Source of the DNA: a virus
Reading direction: 5' to 3' (one strand)
DNA: 64,000 nt
Virus record (IMG/VR): IMGVR_UViG_3300025030_000076
Span: 1 to 64,000 of that record
In this document: one piece after another, positions 52,979 to 62,364 of the stretch
Position numbering within the stretch: position 1 is the stretch's first letter
Layout: each line of letters begins with the position of its first letter
The notes under the pieces: generated by a model
Told to the model about the DNA's origin: nothing
The model's input: only the letters and a program-made list of their open reading frames with translations
The model's database searches: none
Made by a program: the position numbers and the translations under genes

Positions 52979-54857
52979 CGGCGTTGCTGCCCACATCGTC
53001 GTATTGCAGGGTACTCGCGCCGGGAGATAAATCCAGCCATTCGGCGCGGTCGGTGGATAGCGTCACATTGACCCGCGAGCCGTCTGAGAGATACGCATCC
53101 TTAACTTCGCAGTCAATTGTCACCGTCTCATTCAGGAAGCAAGGCACGGCGCACTTAATATATTCCGTGCTTGTATTGTTGGTGATCGTAGCATCGAAGT
53201 AATACGCCGCCGCCTCAGCCCCTACCGCAATGGTTGGCAGGTTGGAACTCGAAAAGGTGACGGTTACCGTGTCGAATTGAGCCAGTGCCATCTCGCTGAT
53301 GGCAGATGACAGCAGGCCATCGATTACAAAGCGGATCGCGGAGGGGTAGGGAGATGCAAGGTTGGCAGTCGTGGGGCCAAAACTCTGCCAGGAATAAGTA
53401 ACGGTCGGTTCGGCCTGGTTGTCAGCCGTGAACCATACGGCATTTGTCTGGAGATATTGAAGCCCTACAATGGCAGGCCACGAGCCACTCATATACTTAT
53501 CACCCGAAAACAAAACAGTCGTGATCGTGGCGGGGTGGGAGAATATCCAATCCAGCGTACCTGTCTCATTCTGTACCTGGAAGTCCGCACTCCCTATCAA
53601 TGCCAGCCCCAGGGATGTGGACGGGTCAGCAAATGTATTATCCGGCGCGGTATAGACGTATGACAGGCCTGTTCGGGATGATAATACCTCCCCTTTCCAC
53701 ATGCCCGTGCGTGCGCCGGTTGCCTGAAAATAGTTAGTAAGCACCCATGCCCCGTTTGTGGACGCGAGTGAGCACATCGGCTTGTTATCATTGTCCACAT
53801 CCGGGGCGGTCAATGTGCTATCCCCGTAGAGTATCCAGATGTCATGCTCGATCCAGCGTACAGTTTTCGGCGCGGTGTGCGCCGCGATGGTCGTATCTTT
53901 TTTGGTACGTGTTACACCTGTCAATTGATAGGTTACCAGATTGGCGCCTGTAAATGTAAATGCCTCCGAATCGATCAGCACGACCTTGTTGACCGCCGCT
54001 GCCATCGCGTGTAGAAATTCCAGGTTAGCTTTTGTTTTTGATAGCGTGATGGTCGTGATCGCCCCGCTGCCCGCTATGCTGGTATTCGTCGTCCCTTCAC
54101 GGCGCGGCCCCAGGTTTAGATTGACCCAACATTTCGTCGTTGCCGTATCCATGTCCTGAAGCCATCTATCTACAAAGACCCCATCCACAAGCACCAGGAA
54201 ATCATCCCCGTCTGCCTGCATCTTGGCAGTGGTGAGTGTCGCCGTATCCAGCCCGCCATTAGTAATGTCCAGCGGCGCAATATAGGATATATCCATATTG
54301 TTATAAATCGGTATCCAGCGCCGATAACTCAGCCCGCCCGTTTTCGCGCTGGTGGGGGTCAGGGTCAGCTTCGGCCCGATCTTGCGGTTACCTGCGTTGG
54401 TGATCGCCTGCGTCTGCCCGGATGCCGTTACACTCCAACTGGTATCGGTCGCCGTGACAAGTTTCCAGTATGGATACTCGATCTGGAATAAGACCATGAA
54501 GGAATTTTTATTCGTTCCCTCATTTCGGACGTCGCGTACAAAGCCGGTCACGTACCACTGCGTTCCGCTTGCTCCATTCTCCGCAATCAGATTATGACGC
54601 TGCCCGTCCTCAAAATTGAAATACTGCTTGAGTAGTTCCCGATTGGTGTCAATATCCTGTCCCGCTGCAATCCTCACCCGGATTATAAGAGACTGCGGAT
54701 CTGCTACGATCCCCGATACATAGGGATAGTTATCTGCGCGCGGAACGGTAACGACGTTGCCGTGTATATTGACCTTTGAGCCGGGTGGGAAATCGGAATA
54801 GAACGGCGAGCCGTTGTTGATGCTAATCCCGTTCCACGTCAATAGAAGCAGATTCAT
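52941..54857 (-). CDS. distal tail protein (638 aa)
   Basis: Starts MNLLLLTWNGISINNGSPF. The first 150 residues resemble the distal tail protein core (QYFNFEDGQRHNLIAENG, FMVLFQIEYPYWKL). The remaining 480 are beta-rich insert domains, possibly carbohydrate-binding, making it large for the family. ATGA overlap with the tape measure. The other copy begins at the left window edge. Confidence 0.7.
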   Translation of the reverse strand: MNLLLLTWNGISINNGSPFYSDFPPGSKVNIHGNVVTVPRADNYPYVSGIVADPQSLIIRVRIAAGQDIDTNRELLKQYFNFEDGQRHNLIAENGASGTQWYVTGFVRDVRNEGTNKNSFMVLFQIEYPYWKLVTATDTSWSVTASGQTQAITNAGNRKIGPKLTLTPTSAKTGGLSYRRWIPIYNNMDISYIAPLDITNGGLDTATLTTAKMQADGDDFLVLVDGVFVDRWLQDMDTATTKCWVNLNLGPRREGTTNTSIAGSGAITTITLSKTKANLEFLHAMAAAVNKVVLIDSEAFTFTGANLVTYQLTGVTRTKKDTTIAAHTAPKTVRWIEHDIWILYGDSTLTAPDVDNDNKPMCSLASTNGAWVLTNYFQATGARTGMWKGEVLSSRTGLSYVYTAPDNTFADPSTSLGLALIGSADFQVQNETGTLDWIFSHPATITTVLFSGDKYMSGSWPAIVGLQYLQTNAVWFTADNQAEPTVTYSWQSFGPTTANLASPYPSAIRFVIDGLLSSAISEMALAQFDTVTVTFSSSNLPTIAVGAEAAAYYFDATITNNTSTEYIKCAVPCFLNETVTIDCEVKDAYLSDGSRVNVTLSTDRAEWLDLSPGASTLQYDDVGSNAVTVHVIHRDRTL

Positions 54858-57043
54858 ACGCCGCCGCCTAATTGCCCGCTGGTCGCTGCGATGAACGGGT
54901 TGGGATAAATGCAGTCATAAGCAATTTCTCCCCACGAGCCGACGTTGATCGTCGCGCCCGCGAAGTATTGATTGACGACCGTTCCCGTTCCGCTGCCAGT
55001 CCCGCTGCCAGTCCCGCTGCCTGTCCCACCACCAATCGGGATGGGTGTGGGATTGGTCAAGCTGCTGATGTCGATACCAAGCAGGTTCAATATCGGCTCG
55101 AAGGGGGCTAGTAATAATGCAACGATGTTTTGAATTGTATTTATCAACCAGGCCGTTGCAGCGGTAAGACCAGCCACCAATCCCGCAACGATGTTGACGC
55201 CAATTTCCATAAAGACGGTTGATGGACTGGAAATGCCTAGCCATTTCTTTATAGGGTCGATGATTTTCTCATGTACCCATTTGTCAGCATCCCAAGACCA
55301 ATCGAAATCCACAGCCTTTTGCCAACCTTGAGAGATAGCTTCTCCTATTTGTCGCCAATCATCAGTGCCAACAATAAAATCCACTATTTCTACAAAGAGA
55401 AAGGTGAGCATATCCATGAAACCTGTCGCGATTTCTCCAAGAGTGTCTAATGAAGCAAGAACGACATAACTCCACATGTCTGCAAAGCCGATACCGATTG
55501 CTGCCCAGTCAGCATTAGCAATCATATTTGGAATACTTAATACAAGATAGCTCCACATATCGGCAAAGCCAATACCGATTGCAGTCCAATTTTCCTGGCT
55601 TGTAACTTGATCTAACATTCTTTGCCAGAAAACCTTCCAACTAGGAAAGAAATCTGCCAATCCCATAGCACCAAAGAACCAGTCGCTGATTGCCTGACCA
55701 ATAGCAGGAACGGCTTCCGATTCATTGCTCTCTATACCTGCTCCAAATGCTGCAAGTAGCGCATCTCCGAACGCATCACCAGATGCCGTCCAATCGTGAA
55801 GTTTTATCGCCTCCGCCAGCTTAACGTCAATCTCGTCCGTCAAATCAACAACCCAAGTAGCAATATCTTCTATTGGTATACTTGCGAGAACAAAGCCAAT
55901 TACACCTATAACATCACCCTCACCAAAAGCATCTTTTAAATCTAAAATATACTCAAGAACTCCAGCTAATGGACTGCCAGAACCACCTAACCTGTCTGCC
56001 GCTGTAATCAATGCGCCCCAGAGCGTATCACCATTATCAAGAGCCTGCTGAATAATTCTCAATGCTGTTCCAAGATCATAGAAGATTGGATTTACATCTT
56101 TCCACGATTGCATCGCAGCACCAAGATCATATAATTTGACTATATCGCCGCTTACCAGTTTCATAAAAATATCAACTAATTCTGCAAACCCCTCACCTGC
56201 GATTGCAGCAATTCTCCCAATATCTTCCAGGATTGGACGCAAAGTACCGCCTTCTGAGACAGCCTTACCAAACCATTTAGCAAGATCGGCAATAGCAAAA
56301 ATGACAGTTCCAAACGCCTCCTGAAATGGTTCACCAATAGCGACCATGATGTCATCGAAGTATCGGGGAAATGAGCGCAATACTTTTCCAGGCTCTTCCA
56401 TTGCAGCGGCATACGCGCCTGCAATCCCTACGCCTGCTTCCAATACCTCATTCAATGCTATCTGCTGCTTTTCGGCAGTGGTCAGGCTTTCTGTTGTTCT
56501 ATCGTTTTCATCCGCCCATTCTTTGTATGCCAATTGTAGATCAACGACAATCCCGGCATGGCGCAATACAAGCGGGTTGAGAGTTTCAATACCATATACA
56601 ATATCTTTTAGAGTCTGACTTGAATTTTGTCCTGCAATAACTGCTGCATCCTGAGCAATACGAGCAATGTCAGTAGCATACGCTAAATCGAGTTCTGCAC
56701 CAATAAACGCCGCGATTGTTGTTTCGGCAATTCCCGCTTCGATACCCATACTGCGAATTGATGTCGCTATCTTTTCAAGATATAACGCCGGAATTCCAGC
56801 AGTTTCTCCTAAAACCTGATTGACTACTCTAAGTTCATCTACGCGTGCGGCGGTAAGGATGGCTTCCTGTCCAAACGCAATAACCGGCGTAAGCACAGCA
56901 TCAATTGCACCGGCAGCCAAGTCAAGAGCCGATTTGATACCAGTGACGATATTTCCGAAGTCGCCGAATGATCCAACTATTCCCCCCATAACTCCCGAAA
57001 ATTCGTCCTTCCCCGTTATCACTATCTCTACTTCGGCAGCCAT
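54854..57043 (-). CDS. tail tape measure protein, second copy (729 aa)
   Basis: MAAEVEIVITGKDEFSGVMG is close to the first copy's start and the ends are near-identical, while the middle is largely different and 64 residues longer. Repeated ADWAAIGIGFADMWSYVVLA-like units occur near residue 520. It lies below the HNH insertion and the chaperone. Confidence 0.85.
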   Translation of the reverse strand: MAAEVEIVITGKDEFSGVMGGIVGSFGDFGNIVTGIKSALDLAAGAIDAVLTPVIAFGQEAILTAARVDELRVVNQVLGETAGIPALYLEKIATSIRSMGIEAGIAETTIAAFIGAELDLAYATDIARIAQDAAVIAGQNSSQTLKDIVYGIETLNPLVLRHAGIVVDLQLAYKEWADENDRTTESLTTAEKQQIALNEVLEAGVGIAGAYAAAMEEPGKVLRSFPRYFDDIMVAIGEPFQEAFGTVIFAIADLAKWFGKAVSEGGTLRPILEDIGRIAAIAGEGFAELVDIFMKLVSGDIVKLYDLGAAMQSWKDVNPIFYDLGTALRIIQQALDNGDTLWGALITAADRLGGSGSPLAGVLEYILDLKDAFGEGDVIGVIGFVLASIPIEDIATWVVDLTDEIDVKLAEAIKLHDWTASGDAFGDALLAAFGAGIESNESEAVPAIGQAISDWFFGAMGLADFFPSWKVFWQRMLDQVTSQENWTAIGIGFADMWSYLVLSIPNMIANADWAAIGIGFADMWSYVVLASLDTLGEIATGFMDMLTFLFVEIVDFIVGTDDWRQIGEAISQGWQKAVDFDWSWDADKWVHEKIIDPIKKWLGISSPSTVFMEIGVNIVAGLVAGLTAATAWLINTIQNIVALLLAPFEPILNLLGIDISSLTNPTPIPIGGGTGSGTGSGTGSGTGTVVNQYFAGATINVGSWGEIAYDCIYPNPFIAATSGQLGGGV

Positions 57044-57047
57044 GTGA

Positions 57048-57160
57048 TATAATCCTTGTAAATCAATTCGTCTGGGCTAGCAGGCGTTTCCATGTTAAAA
57101 TCCATATACCTTTCGTGTCGCGCTAGCCCGCGATGCGAGAGGTATTTTGTTTGGAGTACC
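57048..57160 (+). promoter_or_regulatory. promoter and folded leader of the interrupted HNH gene
   Basis: TGA-TATAAT (hexamer 57048-57053). GGGCTAGC (57074-57081) pairs with GCTAGCCC (57122-57129). ATACCTTTCG (57106-57115) pairs, one wobble, with CGAGAGGTAT (57136-57145). The same A-B-A'-B' order as at 2625 and 10563. Confidence 0.65.
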
Positions 57161-57835
57161 ATGTCACTAATCGAAATTCACTGCGAACAATGTGGAAAGC
57201 ATTTTCAAGGGCGCAGCGATAGGATAATTCGCTTTTGTTCGCGCGCCTGCTGACGTAATTCCCAAATAGAAACAAGAGTGTGCGTTGTATGTAAAAAGCC
57301 TTTTCGGGTAAGGCCATCATATGAAACATCCACTTGTTCCAGAGAGTGCAAGAAGAAAAATTATTCATCCATTCACCTTACAGATAGGCTTAGAGAAATT
57401 ATTAGCCGCGTAGGAAAAGCCAACAAGGGACGCACCCGCCCTCACAAGCCACTTTTGGAAAAGATTTGCGAACAATGCAAAACGATTTACTATGTTCCAG
57501 GAAAACAAAAGGCAAGCCGCTATTGTTCTACTAAATGCTGGTACAACCACATTCGACAAGACCCTGTTAAGCACCCGAATTGGCGCGGAGGAGAATACGA
57601 TCATAACTATGGTCGAAACTGGTTTCAGCAAAAACGCTCCGCACGCAAGCGCGACAAGTACACATGCCAGAACTGTGGCATTACTGAAAGAGAATATGGT
57701 CGTCACTTGGATGTCCATCACAAAGTTCCTTTTAGAAATTTCGGTATCGAAAGATATAAAGAGGCCAACGTTCTCAAAAACCTAATTTCTCTTTGCAGAG
57801 GTTGCCATATGATTGCCGAGCGTGGCGTTTATTGA
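57161..57835 (+). pseudogene. HNH homing endonuclease interrupted by in-frame TGA
   Basis: From ATG 57161 (TTGGAG upstream) the frame reads zinc-finger sequence MSLIEIHCEQCGKHF and FCSRAC, hits TGA at 57251-57253, then continues in frame to 57835. The rest includes further fingers (CVVCKKPF, CKTIYYV, YCSTKCW) and the HNH core GRHLDVHHKVPF, NLISLCRGCH. By analogy with STKCW, the TGA replaces a Trp codon. TGA is a normal stop elsewhere in this genome. A GTG at 57278 could start a shorter active form. Confidence 0.7.
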
Positions 57836-58364
57836 TTCCTCATTGCATCTATCTCGCGCTGTTGCCTTGCATTCAATTCATTGATATATAAAGTGAGCCT
57901 TAATTGCCATACATACCGCCGCCAGCGCGACGGTTTTTCGCCTGTGATTTTCCAGGGTAATTGATGCAAAGCGAACGCCAACACTACAACGTCGAACCAT
58001 CCGGGGAGGTCTGCGGGGTCAGGGAATCGACTTCTGAAGTAGAGTTCAATTGACCCCCTTTCGCGTTTGGGATGGTAGATTCCACAAGTGCTTCGCTAAA
58101 TTTGTTGATAGCATCCGCCGCTTCATCCCGGCTCAATTCATCAAATATTGCATACGCTTCGTCTTGCGGAAGGTACTGATTATTTTCGTCAGCCATGAAG
58201 CGACAGGATAGAATCTGGATTTGTTCCAGAAACTCGTCGTTAATATCGTTGCCTTGTGCTTTCAAGCGCCTGAATTTTTGCACCTTTTTTATGTCTTTCC
58301 ACTTCAGGCGCTTCCCTACTGTTTTCGCGTCGAACAAAAACTTAATGTGTATATCCTCAGACAT
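57829..58364 (-). CDS. tail assembly chaperone, -1 frameshift product, second copy
   Basis: The A3G5 run is kept and the -1 frame stays open to TAA at 57829-57831. The extension matches the first module through LPWKITGEKPSRWRRYVWQL, then differs at the C-terminus (RQQREIDAMRNQ). It overlaps the convergent HNH end by seven bases. Confidence 0.7.
57984..58364 (-). CDS. tail assembly chaperone, short product, second copy
   Basis: 126 aa, collinear with 2213-2593 with about ten substitutions (e.g. DVK to DIK, EGITDE to NDINDE). Stops at the same TAG context. Role as in the first copy. Confidence 0.7.
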   Translation of the reverse strand: MSEDIHIKFLFDAKTVGKRLKWKDIKKVQKFRRLKAQGNDINDEFLEQIQILSCRFMADENNQYLPQDEAYAIFDELSRDEAADAINKFSEALVESTIPNAKGGQLNSTSEVDSLTPQTSPDGSTL

Positions 58365-58393
58365 TACAAACTACTTTCTCGCGCATTAGCGCG

Positions 58394-59395
58394 TTATGGA
58401 ACTGTTGCCAATTCAACTACAACGATGATCGACCCAGCGGCGGCGGCTGTGGTATCGTACGCAGACACAAACTTACCTGTCACAATATCGTTACCGTTGG
58501 CCTCCCCGATCTTCGAGAAGCTCTCCCAATAGCCGGGGAGATTGATCTTCATCGTCGGGACGCTGTATGTCGTGCCGGGAGTGGCGAATGCCGTCAAACC
58601 TTCGACTTTGACTTGCAGTAGGACAGGCGTTTGTGCGCGCCATAAAACTTTCTGCGCGGCGGCGATTGCGTCATGCTCGAATTCCAAATCACAGGTAACT
58701 ACATAATCCGTTCCCTGTGCAAAAGAGAAGTCGAGCCGCCCGTCTGCGGTATCCTTCGCCTCAATTCCTGATGCAAACTTGAAATTGACGCCCCGCACCG
58801 TATTGGACTTGATCGTCGTTCCAACCGTGCCGCCAATCGCATCTTGATAGATTTTCGTCAATCCGAAATTCATGTTGTTGACAGCCAGCAGGGATAGACC
58901 GGCTGAGAAGGCGCCCAGGGCCGGGGCGCGCCCCTGGATATTCGCCTGCAACTGGTATGCGGTGCGCCCGTTGCCGGATAGCGTCCAGTCCTTGACGAAA
59001 CAATACGCCATGCGCTCAACTTCGTTATCATCCCCGCCCTCGATGGAATAAGTTTTGATCGCGTTGCCTGCGGTAGTGGGGAACGCATAGGTATAGATGT
59101 AGTCAGTCCCTGCGCCGTCCTGGGAACCGGCAACGGTTTTTACACTCATTTCAAGGATGTGCAGGAGACCCTCAAATGTCGCGGGGGTTTGGCTAATTGC
59201 CAGCGTCCCACCCTTCATGGGTACATTCGTGCGGGTCGTGCCGCTGATAATCCCGATGTCCTCACTGACACGTTGCACCTGGATATTGTCCAGGATCGTC
59301 CCGATGCCGCGAAAAATAAATGTCGCGGATGAGGTTGTCCCGGCTGTTGCCTCCCTGTAAAACTGGAGCTTTCTCAAACTTCTACGACCAGCCAT
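58394..59395 (-). CDS. major tail (tube) protein, second copy (333 aa)
   Basis: Same length and start (MAGRRSLRKLQFYREAT) as 3013-4014; about ten changes by eye, mostly conservative, clustered near the C-terminus. Many silent base changes show both copies evolved under protein-level constraint. No HNH insertion at its 3' side here. Confidence 0.75.
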   Translation of the reverse strand: MAGRRSLRKLQFYREATAGTTSSATFIFRGIGTILDNIQVQRVSEDIGIISGTTRTNVPMKGGTLAISQTPATFEGLLHILEMSVKTVAGSQDGAGTDYIYTYAFPTTAGNAIKTYSIEGGDDNEVERMAYCFVKDWTLSGNGRTAYQLQANIQGRAPALGAFSAGLSLLAVNNMNFGLTKIYQDAIGGTVGTTIKSNTVRGVNFKFASGIEAKDTADGRLDFSFAQGTDYVVTCDLEFEHDAIAAAQKVLWRAQTPVLLQVKVEGLTAFATPGTTYSVPTMKINLPGYWESFSKIGEANGNDIVTGKFVSAYDTTAAAAGSIIVVVELATVP

Positions 59396-59601
59396 TATTC
59401 ACCTTCCTTAGCCGTTTTGATTTTCTTCGGCTGTTCTATTTTTGGTTTCTCATACAGGCCGCTTGCAAGCATCCCGGCCTCATCTATTCCAAGTTCCTTC
59501 CAGAGTTCCGCACGCTCGGCGAAATCTTCGTCCATCAGGTCGCGGGCGGGTATGTGTATGAGCGCGTCACCCCGGCCAATGTAATGCAATTTAATTGCCA
59601 T
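59395..59601 (-). CDS. small conserved virion-operon protein, second copy
   Basis: MAIKLHYIGRGDALIHIPAR; 68 aa, the C-terminal Lys-rich tail differs from the first copy. Ten bases separate it from the upstream gene, where the first module has an extra gene. Confidence 0.7.
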   Translation of the reverse strand: MAIKLHYIGRGDALIHIPARDLMDEDFAERAELWKELGIDEAGMLASGLYEKPKIEQPKKIKTAKEGE

Positions 59602-59611
59602 GTTTGTCTCC

Positions 59612-60019
59612 TTACAATCCTACGCGGCGCGTCACCATCGTGATCTCCTCTTCGATTGCCTTCGGAAGTTTCGCGACTTCCTCCTCCTGCACGTCGCGCA
59701 GAAGGTTCCAGCGCCCTTCGTGCATCCAGGCTTGTTCCAAGCCATAGGCGTTACCCACGACATATTTTGTATATGGTGTATCGTTGCGCGTGGTATAGCC
59801 GTTTGTGTTCGGTATAATCATCCAACCACCGCCGAGCCTGCCTGTGCGGATATATCTCTGCCCCGGTCGCTCAGGCGGGTAAATCTTCATCCGGCGGACA
59901 ATCGCCTGTGATGTCTGATAGATTTGCAAGCGCCCGATTTTCGGGATCTCCGCCGACAAATCCTGCAAGCCTCGGCGCACAATATCCGCGTTGTTGATCT
60001 GGATGGATAATTGCGTCAT
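59612..60019 (-). CDS. HK97 gp10-like tail-completion protein, second copy
   Basis: 135 aa with only a few changes from 4407-4814 (e.g. PKVG to PKIG, PAQTY to PGQRY), including RTGRLGGGWMI. Neck role by position. Confidence 0.65.
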   Translation of the reverse strand: MTQLSIQINNADIVRRGLQDLSAEIPKIGRLQIYQTSQAIVRRMKIYPPERPGQRYIRTGRLGGGWMIIPNTNGYTTRNDTPYTKYVVGNAYGLEQAWMHEGRWNLLRDVQEEEVAKLPKAIEEEITMVTRRVGL

Positions 60020-60447
60020 AGGTTTATCTTCTGTTTCACATTCTCAAGCATGGCTCGGTAGCCGACGCAATCCACGCTAGAGTAGATATATACGGGCAGA
60101 AATTCCCATCGCAAAATCCCAAAAGTGTCAATCGAGCCGTCAAAGAAGCGGCTGGTGGTCGTGATTTCGGTTAGGAGCGCCGTGTCAACCAGGTCTACAA
60201 TCGGCAGGAGTGCGGCGATGTTCTGCGCAAGGTCGGTATGCGGCGTCAGGATGTCAACGGCAATTGTCGCAAGGTGTTGCATCGTCCCGGTCTCGCTGAT
60301 CTCGGTCATTGAGGTCATAAGATACGTCAGTGCAAAAATCCGTTCGTTGATATTTTCCTGCGGCGTCGCGGGCGCGGCTCCGATGCCCGCCACCGCCGCC
60401 ACGACCTCAGCAACTTCCGTTACCGCTGTGGTATAGTCCTGCGTCAC
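60016..60447 (-). CDS. neck / tail-terminator-like protein, second copy
   Basis: 143 aa like 4811-5242. GTG start overlapping the connector stop as GTGA; the first module has ATG there because of the 113-bp insertion. Confidence 0.65.
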   Translation of the reverse strand: MTQDYTTAVTEVAEVVAAVAGIGAAPATPQENINERIFALTYLMTSMTEISETGTMQHLATIAVDILTPHTDLAQNIAALLPIVDLVDTALLTEITTTSRFFDGSIDTFGILRWEFLPVYIYSSVDCVGYRAMLENVKQKINL

Positions 60448-61388
60448 GTAATCCTCACATAAGGACAGAGGAGCTTTTCAACATCCGGGTCGAGCGCCGG
60501 GATGGTTAGCGTAATCGTGCCAACGCTGGACGCCCCGGCCTGTCCAAGCGCGGTGTTGAAGCGTTTATATTCGCGATTGCTTTGCAGGATACAAGCCAGC
60601 ACAACAGTTTTCGGAACCGACGCCCAGCCGAATGAGGCGGTGACTTTCACGCCCTTTTTTGTGCCAGGAAACGAGTAATCTCCCTCAGGTGTGGTTTCTA
60701 TCATCTGGTAAGGCCAGCCATCCAGCGTCGCGTTGAATGATGTCAAGTCGTAGTCTGTCGTCGCCCAAGTCGTTTCATACGTTCTGTCCCCGTCCTCATC
60801 TGTGACAAGCGTCAGCCCGCTTGAGGTTGAGATGTCATCCACGAACATCAGGTCGCCTTCGTCAGCGGTGTAATATCTCGTTTCGGATGCGGAGAAGAAG
60901 CGGCGGGCGCATTTGTTGTCTATCAGGCGCGAGACGGCTTCGATGATGGTTTCCAAAATCTCATCATGGGTCGTGTTCGAGAAATTCAGCACGTCAGACG
61001 ATTTGAGTTGCGCCAGCGTGACGTAGCCGTTTGTCATCCCCGTTCCGGCGGTCGTATTCGTGGATGTTGGCGCGGCGGTCAGGCCGGTACAAGTGCCGTT
61101 TGCAATGGCAATATTCAGCGTGTCATCATTGGCGACCGCGATATGTTTTGTCAGGACTACATTCGCGCCGCTGCCGGATACCAAAAACAGCGCCGCCACA
61201 TCCACATCGAAGGCCAGCGCCGTGCGTATCAGCCCGCCAACAATGGAGGCGGTATCTGCTGAAGTGACGGCGACTGAGATAGCCTTCGGCGTGTTTGCCA
61301 TGCCGAGCGCGGTCACGGTCACAGTAGCATTCCCCGAGCCGGTGACTGTCCCGACGACGGTCGCGGTTTCAACTTGTTTTGTGGTCAT
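60444..61388 (-). CDS. head-tail connector with N-terminal beta domain, second copy
   Basis: 314 aa, same domain order as 5352-6296, with scattered substitutions (GYCTLAQVK to GYVTLAQLK). Overlaps the small Cys/His gene by four bases. Confidence 0.65.
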   Translation of the reverse strand: MTTKQVETATVVGTVTGSGNATVTVTALGMANTPKAISVAVTSADTASIVGGLIRTALAFDVDVAALFLVSGSGANVVLTKHIAVANDDTLNIAIANGTCTGLTAAPTSTNTTAGTGMTNGYVTLAQLKSSDVLNFSNTTHDEILETIIEAVSRLIDNKCARRFFSASETRYYTADEGDLMFVDDISTSSGLTLVTDEDGDRTYETTWATTDYDLTSFNATLDGWPYQMIETTPEGDYSFPGTKKGVKVTASFGWASVPKTVVLACILQSNREYKRFNTALGQAGASSVGTITLTIPALDPDVEKLLCPYVRIT

Positions 61389-61570
61389 GCTGTTCCCATA
61401 GTGGTAAGTAGCACGCCTAGTATTTGGTTAAGTTCTTTTATGGCTTCATCGCGTCCACATGAACAATGCCGATCACAGCTAAATACCCAAAAAGTACAAT
61501 GCTTCGAATGGTATTTCAGCATCTTGTCAAGCGCCTTTGTTTTGGGTGCTTTAGTTTTCTTGGTTGTCAT
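61385..61570 (-). CDS. small Cys/His protein replacing the methyltransferase (61 aa)
   Basis: Lys-rich start (MTTKKTKAPKTKALDKM), then HSKHCTFWVFSCDRHCSCGR, a likely zinc site. It occupies the place where the first module has a DNA methyltransferase. Overlaps the glycosyltransferase end by 20 bases. Confidence 0.6.
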   Translation of the reverse strand: MTTKKTKAPKTKALDKMLKYHSKHCTFWVFSCDRHCSCGRDEAIKELNQILGVLLTTMGTA

Positions 61571-62306
61571 TTATTACAGGCTCTCCCGTATTGTGAAAAT
61601 CACTCACGCTATCCCAAGCAATGAAATCGGCGCTGGATGTGGGAATGTCGCCAGCCACATGACCAGCTATACAGGAGCGGTCTACAAACGCTTCGTAACC
61701 AGCAGCCCGCGCGTATTCGTAGAAGCGCCGATCCTCCCCGCCGCCTGAAGTCTCGTTGTCGCAGGCAAACCACAAGCCATCACCCTGGTCGGGTACTTTG
61801 GCGCGGATGTCCTCAAAGACAGTCCGGTGTATCAGCGTGCAGGCGGTCGCGGTGAAGCCGACAGAGACAAGCGCATCGGGGGGGCAGGGGTCTATCAAGA
61901 ACGGCCCAAACTTGATCCACTCTTTATGATCGTAGAACCATTCGCGAGTATCATTGATTCTCATCACATAATGGCCTTCATCTCTATCGTAGGATTTCCA
62001 AATCTGTGGGACGACCGGGTTATGTCGCATGAACACCAGCGCCGATATAAGGGGCTTATCCCAGGACAGTAATCGCTTCAATGTTTCAGGGACGAAAACA
62101 ACATCGTGGTGCGTCGAGAATATCCATTCGGCGTCGGTTGCGAGAAACTCCCGCACAATATCATTCCAGACGACACGAACCGAGCCAGCGCCGCTCTGCT
62201 TAAATGTCCGCTTTGCGCCATCAGGCAAGAGCAGGTTTACCCACGAGTGAACGCACGACCACGGAGGCGGCGCGCCAGACGAGGGAACCCAATGGAATAT
62301 GTGCAA
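61551..62306 (-). CDS. GT-A type glycosyltransferase, second copy
   Basis: 251 aa, nearly identical to 6916-7662 up to HNTGEP, then a different C-terminal tail caused by the different downstream gene. TTG start as in the first copy. THHDVVFVPETL retained. Confidence 0.65.
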   Translation of the reverse strand: MHIFHWVPSSGAPPPWSCVHSWVNLLLPDGAKRTFKQSGAGSVRVVWNDIVREFLATDAEWIFSTHHDVVFVPETLKRLLSWDKPLISALVFMRHNPVVPQIWKSYDRDEGHYVMRINDTREWFYDHKEWIKFGPFLIDPCPPDALVSVGFTATACTLIHRTVFEDIRAKVPDQGDGLWFACDNETSGGGEDRRFYEYARAAGYEAFVDRSCIAGHVAGDIPTSSADFIAWDSVSDFHNTGEPVINDNQEN

Positions 62307-62321
62307 GATAAAACGCTTTCC

Positions 62322-62347
62322 GGGGGAGGCAATTGCTCGCCTCCCCC
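62322..62347 (-). terminator. conserved hairpin after capsid-decoration, second copy
   Basis: GGGGGAGGC (62322-62330) with GCCTCCCCC (62339-62347), as at 7678-7703. Confidence 0.5.
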
Positions 62348-62364
62348 ATTACTTATCAGTAGTG

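Noticed and set aside
57251-57253. Recoding of TGA as Trp in this genome
   Set aside because: Many genes here (tube, distal-tail overlap, several small genes) end in TGA at conserved positions, so TGA is a normal stop.
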